Shown here: in pieces, positions 60,240 to 64,000 of the stretch | How positions within the stretch are numbered: the stretch's first letter is position 1 | How the letters are laid out: every line of letters starts with the position of its first letter | Origin: Bufo bufo | Lineage: Eukaryota; Chordata; Amphibia; Anura; Bufonidae | DNA: 64,000 nucleotides | Assembly: GCF_905171765.1 (NCBI RefSeq) | Contig: NC_053390.1 | Span: 162,818,666 to 162,882,665, forward strand | Direction of reading: 5' to 3' | The notes under the pieces: generated by a model | Databases searched by the model: none | Seen by the model: only the letters and a program-made list of their open reading frames with translations | What the model was told of the DNA's origin: nothing | Translations under genes and position numbers: made by a program

Positions 60240-60926
60240 AATTTAGGATCTTGCCCTAAATAGGTGTTTGATTAATAGTAGAATAGAACGACAGTATGTA
60301 CAGGGTGTATCTCACACGCCCTGAACCAGACTAGCCCTTAATTAAATTTGTTTGCCAAAAATGGCTGCATTTCAAATACCTGAATAAAACCCCTGTATTT
60401 AAAGGGAATTTAAAACGTCTTGAACGCACCTGAATAGAACCCAAATATATAAAGGGTGTATCTCACAATGACATCTGCAGCAAAGGCTGCCCAATTTTTT
60501 TTTTTGACCAAACGGGTGTTAGTTTAATAACTGAATATGACAGCAGTATATAACCCTGGAATTTCAAACGTCTTGATGATGTAAGGGCGCAACAATTGTG
60601 TATTTTGCCCCAAAAAGGGTGTTTTATTAATAGAAGAATATAAGCCCTGTATATACAGGGTGTATCTCACACGCCCTGACCCACACTAGGCCGCAATTAA
60701 AGATTTGTGCACAAAATGGCTGTATTTCAAATACCTGAATAGAACCCAAATATAGAAAGGGTGTATCTCACAATGACATCTGCAGCAAAGGCTGCCAACT
60801 AATTTTTTTTTGCCCAAACGGGTGTTAGTTTAATAACTGAATATGACAGCAGCATATAACCCGGGAATTTCAAACGTCTTGATGATGTAAGGGCACAACA
60901 ATTGTGTATTTTTCCCAAAAAGGGTG
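60240..60926. repeat. 306-309-bp tandem array in hAT-3 5' region, first part
   Basis: AACGGGTGTTAGTTTAATAA occurs at 60511 and 60817, and after the PLE insertion at 62564; allowing for the insert the spacing is about 306-309 bp. The array resumes at 62383-62817 and 63754-63850. Confidence 0.85.
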
Positions 60927-61353
60927 TTTTATTAATAGAAGAATGTAGTCACCAGAGCGCTGGACTCTGGACCCTGGATGCTGGGTAGATGAGAAGAATA
61001 AGTTATGTGAGCTGTGATTGGGCTTTTTTATGTACTTTCTCTTGTAAAACGTATGAAAAAACGCACAGGAATACATGTGTGTATTGAGACCTAATACTAT
61101 GAAGGAATTATGCTAATACTAGCCATATTATAGATATCTTCTTGAGATATCTTCTTGCGATTTTGGATATCTAGAGAGAAAAATACATAGAAGATATAAA
61201 TATAATTTGTGTGTTATAGAAAAACATTTGATATTTTGACATTTGTCTGCTTTTATGTTTGTCTCCATTTTATAATCCATTTCATGTTTTACCTGATTTC
61301 TCAACCTGACCACAGGTTCTATCAATGATTTTAATTATTTGAATTGTGTACCC

Positions 61354-61360
61354 TATAAAA
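61354..61360 (+). promoter_or_regulatory. TATA-like box of the PLE-derived element
   Basis: TATAAAA, 35 nt upstream of the hammerhead-like core at 61389. Same spacing as at 5304 and 11116. Confidence 0.5.
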
Positions 61361-61381
61361 TGTTTGGAAAAGCGCAGTCTG

Positions 61382-61432
61382 GTAGCTACTGAGGAAGAGA
61401 CAGGTAGTCTCGAAACGCGTCTAGCGGACTAC
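61382..61432 (+). ncRNA. Hammerhead-like ribozyme motif, best copy
   Basis: Stem I: GCTA (61385-61388) with TAGC (61422-61425) and GTA (61382-61384) with TAC (61430-61432), separated by a GGAC bulge. Core CTGAGGA (61389-61395), one extra A, stem II GAGAC (61397-61401) with GTCTC (61407-61411), GAAAC, a two-base loop, and GTC with a potential cleavage site after 61421. Matches the type I hammerhead layout with minimal stem III known from PLEs, except for the extra A before stem II. Confidence 0.7.
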
Positions 61433-63001
61433 GCAAATTTCCACATCTAGTACTGGTCCGGACCCCAAGTACAAAGGATTTCGTGGACAAAGAAAATTAC
61501 TCTTTGCAACAGCTATCTGCCAACATAACCATTTGTTGCAGTATAGGACCTGGACCCATGCTATGCCAAATTACCATTACGGTACAAGGACCTGTGCAGC
61601 ACGTGATTGGGCGTTTGCACCAGCTGACCTGATCATCTGATTCAGCCACAGAGGATCACCTGATCTAACGTACGTCTTCTGAGCTGAGCACTCAGCGTCC
61701 AGCGTCCAACGTTTTGGTGACCGCACCTTTCACCGGACCACCTGACCAAACGTACGTCTTTTGAGCTGAGCACTCAGCGTCTAGCGTCCAGCGCTTTGGT
61801 GACCACATCTTTCACCGGTACGTGATTACTTACTCTGAACACGTCCTCCAAGCTGCACGCTTCTCATCTACCCAGCATCCAGGGTCCAGAGTCCAGCGCT
61901 CTGGTGACTACATTCTTTCACCGTTTTATGCAAGTAGACCATTCACTGATATCGTCGACACTACTGAGTGGTAAGAGTCTCATGGAGACGATTCTATTTG
62001 GCAACAACTGACTGGTTGACTGCATATTTGCTACACTCTATTTCAGGAGACATTATCTCAGGAGACTATACAATAGTCTAACATCATTCAGAGTGTGGTC
62101 TCTAATTGGGATATATATTTACTGATTTTATTTATTATTTTAAATATTGTTTTATTGTATTGAATGTTTTATACGTATTGGCCTTTTTAAGTATGATATT
62201 TTATCATTGAATAAATTTTCCAAGTGTTCCACTACATTCCAGTAGGTGGTGTGCCTGCTTTTCTCTGCTTATACATTTTTATTCTTGATTGGGTGAGTGA
62301 CCCAATTGGCAGTGAACCCACCGCTATCCATTCATCAGGGTGTTGAGCCTCCCTATTTTGTCACTTTTATTAATAGAAGAATATAAGCCCTGTATATAAA
62401 GTTTGTATCTCACACGCCCTGACCCACACTAGGCCACAAATAAAGGTTTGTGCACAAAATGGCTGTATTTCAAATATCAGAATATAACCCAAATATAGAA
62501 AGGGTGTATCTCACAATGACATCTGCAGCAAAGGCTACCAATTAATTTTTTATTTTTTAACCAAACGGGTGTTAGTTTAATAACTGAATATGACAGCAGT
62601 ATATAACCCTGGAATTTCAAACGTCTTGATGATGTAAGGGCGCAACAATTGTGTATTTTGCCCCAAAAAGGGTGTTTTATTAATAGAAGAATATAAGCCC
62701 TGTATATACAGGGTGTATCTCACACGGCCTGACCCACACTAGGCCGCAATTAAAGATTTGTGCACAAAATGGCTGTATTTCAAATACCTGAATAAAAGCC
62801 CTGTATTTTAAGGGTGTATCTCTGTCACAGTCGTTACCTCTGGCTGTGACCTTCCGTCCTTGCTCGTTCGGCGCTCCTCGCTGAAGTTCTGTTTCTGTGT
62901 ATATGTGGTTCTTTATGGGTTAACTCCCCTGTGTGCCTATTAGGAGTTAATCCTCTGTCTGCTCCATGGGTGTGGTCTCTTTGCTGCACCCATGGAACCT
63001 G

Positions 63002-63009
63002 TATATAAG
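63002..63009 (+). promoter_or_regulatory. TATA box of the solo LTR
   Basis: TATATAAG preceded by GC-rich sequence; in the expected place about 660 bp upstream of AATAAA. Confidence 0.6.
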
Positions 63010-63664
63010 CCTGAGGTTTCCTCAGTTCTGTGTCAGCTCTCCTGGTGTGTGTTGTCTTGTCCTGCTCCTGGTTTGTACTTTGTCTCCCATGCTGCTGACC
63101 CATGGGATCCGTGTCTGTCTGTCTGTGCTCTGTGGGTTTCCCTACTTGTTCATTTGCGTCCTTTTTCCTGTCCTCTTTCCTGTCTTTCTGTTCTGCCAGT
63201 TATGTTTTAGTTACTTTGTGTTTATTCTGATGTCTGTGTTCAGCAAGCCTTTGCAGCAGAGTGGTATGACAAGGCCATGCAGTTTACTACTGGTGGAGCA
63301 AGTCCTTCTCTGCTCATTGCCACTCCTGCTCCCTTGCGTGAACTCCTGCTTGTATCATTAGTTGCTCTGTTTTGTATTTGCCTGTATGTTATGTATGCCT
63401 ATGTGCCGTCGGTACCTTCTGGTACCTGTTGTCCATTCGCTCTTGCTGTCACTGTCTAGTTCACGCTCCAGAGTGGACCCTGGCAATTTCCTGCGGCTAA
63501 GTCTAACCCTACCATCTAGGGCTCTAGTGAAAACCAGGAGTTGCTTAGTTACGCCCCTCTGGAGTATTACTAGATAGTGGCGCAGTGGGGGTTTTCTCCC
63601 ACTGTGCTGACGGTACATAGAGCTCATGTTTTCTCTGTGCTGCCTTTCATTTTTTTGTCTGTGC

Positions 63665-63670
63665 AATAAA
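63665..63670 (+). terminator. Polyadenylation signal of the solo LTR
   Basis: AATAAA about 80 bp before the LTR end, as expected for the R/U5 border. Confidence 0.6.
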
Positions 63671-64000
63671 CTCTTATGTGTCTGTACCTGATTTCTGTTT
63701 ATTGCTTGACGACGCGGTGGTCTCTCCTGGGACCTCCAACTCGTGACAATCTCACATGCCCTGACCCACACTAGGCCTCAATTAAAGATTTGTGCACCAA
63801 ATGGCGGTATTTCAAATATCTGAATATAACCCAAATATATAAAGGGTGTAGTATGCATGGCTGTGATGGCTTCTAAGGGCACAGAGTTAAATGCTTGTTG
63901 ATTGGCTGCTCTGCAGCCTTTCAAAAAGCGCAGAGAAAGCGCCGAACACCGAACCCGAACCAGAACTTTTAACTTTTACAGAAATGTTCGAGTTCGGGTC

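Larger units (their letters stand above)
60945..62364 (+). mobile_element. 1,420-bp PLE-derived non-coding element with ribozyme-like core
   Basis: Flanked by a perfect 18-bp duplication TTTTATTAATAGAAGAAT (60927-60944 and 62365-62382). The first 52 bp (60945-60996) are the exact reverse complement of 61860-61911, so it starts with an inverted piece of itself, as PLE-2 does. It holds TATAAAA (61354), a hammerhead-like hairpin (61382-61432), three diverged direct repeats around GAGCTGAGCACTCAGCGTC (about 61675-61915), and AATAAA near 62209. No coding. I read it as a truncated PLE terminal repeat or a non-autonomous derivative. Confidence 0.85.
62823..63748 (+). mobile_element. Solo LTR, 926 bp
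   Basis: TGTCAC to GTGACA ends (TG...CA) with perfect 5-bp duplication ATCTC at 62818-62822 and 63749-63753. TATATAAG at 63002-63009 and AATAAA at 63665-63670 give a typical U3-R-U5 order. No internal region, so recombination between LTRs is inferred. Ends fit Ty3/Gypsy-type LTRs, but the family is not proven. Inserted in the hAT-3 array. Confidence 0.92.
56641..64000 (-). mobile_element. hAT-3, diverged copy, runs off the window
   Basis: Same family as hAT-1 and hAT-2 but more diverged. Coding part 60231-56895; 5' region from 60232 to the window edge, where GAAAGCGCCGAACACCGAAC (about 63932-63951) matches the 5' region of hAT-1 near 47391. The TIR lies outside. Its 5' region holds a 306-309-bp array interrupted by a PLE-derived element and a solo LTR. 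The left limit is uncertain. Confidence 0.8.

Noticed and set aside
62966..63361. 131-codon cysteine-rich frame as a secreted peptide
   Set aside because: Entirely inside the solo LTR with clear TG...CA ends and duplication.
1..64000. tRNA genes or tRNA-derived SINE heads
   Set aside because: No A-box and B-box pair with a cloverleaf was found by eye; a tRNA search program would be needed to exclude them.

Overview
This is a gene-poor stretch of a vertebrate nuclear genome, most likely an anuran amphibian. That assignment is an inference from the mix of families: GIY-YIG Penelope-like elements (PLEs), CR1-type LINEs, BED-finger hAT transposons, many TTAA-flanked foldback elements, a Tc1/mariner and Ty3/Gypsy remains. 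I find no intact host gene. The only intact coding sequence I can support is a Tc1/mariner transposase at 37557-38573. Three short minus-strand segments with splice-like borders may be host or domesticated-transposon exons.

Layout. 1-5760: decayed PLE-1 (RT plus GIY-YIG), split by an AT-rich hAT MITE and a TTAA foldback, followed by promoter/ribozyme-like terminal sequence and a second PLE-like terminal fragment. 6562-11608: a hAT foldback MITE whose right target site was hit by PLE-2 (6894-11590); PLE-2 carries inverted copies of its own end and was itself hit by CR1-A. 11609-15470: mostly unassigned, with a PLE terminal fragment, another TTAA foldback and two exon-like repeats. 15478-23691: a large TTAA-bounded non-coding element built from serial palindromes and split by an unclassified 5.3-kb insertion. 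23696-28503: a TTAA foldback, an exon-like segment, an LTR-like block, a dead hAT (hAT-4) and its tandem repeats. 28610-36260: a minus-strand Gypsy pol fossil with nested MITE, CR1 piece, a 1.7-kb hAT derivative holding a minisatellite, and an AT-rich MITE. 36404-39660: TTAA MITE, then a complete Tc1/mariner inside an AT-rich MITE. 40035-64000: three copies of one BED-hAT family (hAT-1 minus, hAT-2 plus, hAT-3 minus and running off the window), with a CR1, two small hAT MITEs, a 1.4-kb PLE-derived element, a solo LTR and several arrays nested in or between them. A degenerate 18S rRNA fragment lies between hAT-1 and hAT-2.

The elements are tied together by nesting rather than by shared function. 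Target-site duplications let the order of several insertions be read directly. The most distinctive signals are five hammerhead-like hairpins at PLE-type ends, four of them 35-41 nt downstream of a TATA-like box; the 1,420-bp PLE-derived element with an 18-bp duplication; the intact DD37E mariner; and the hAT family whose copies share a premature TGA before the dimerisation domain and carry different tandem arrays upstream of the gene.
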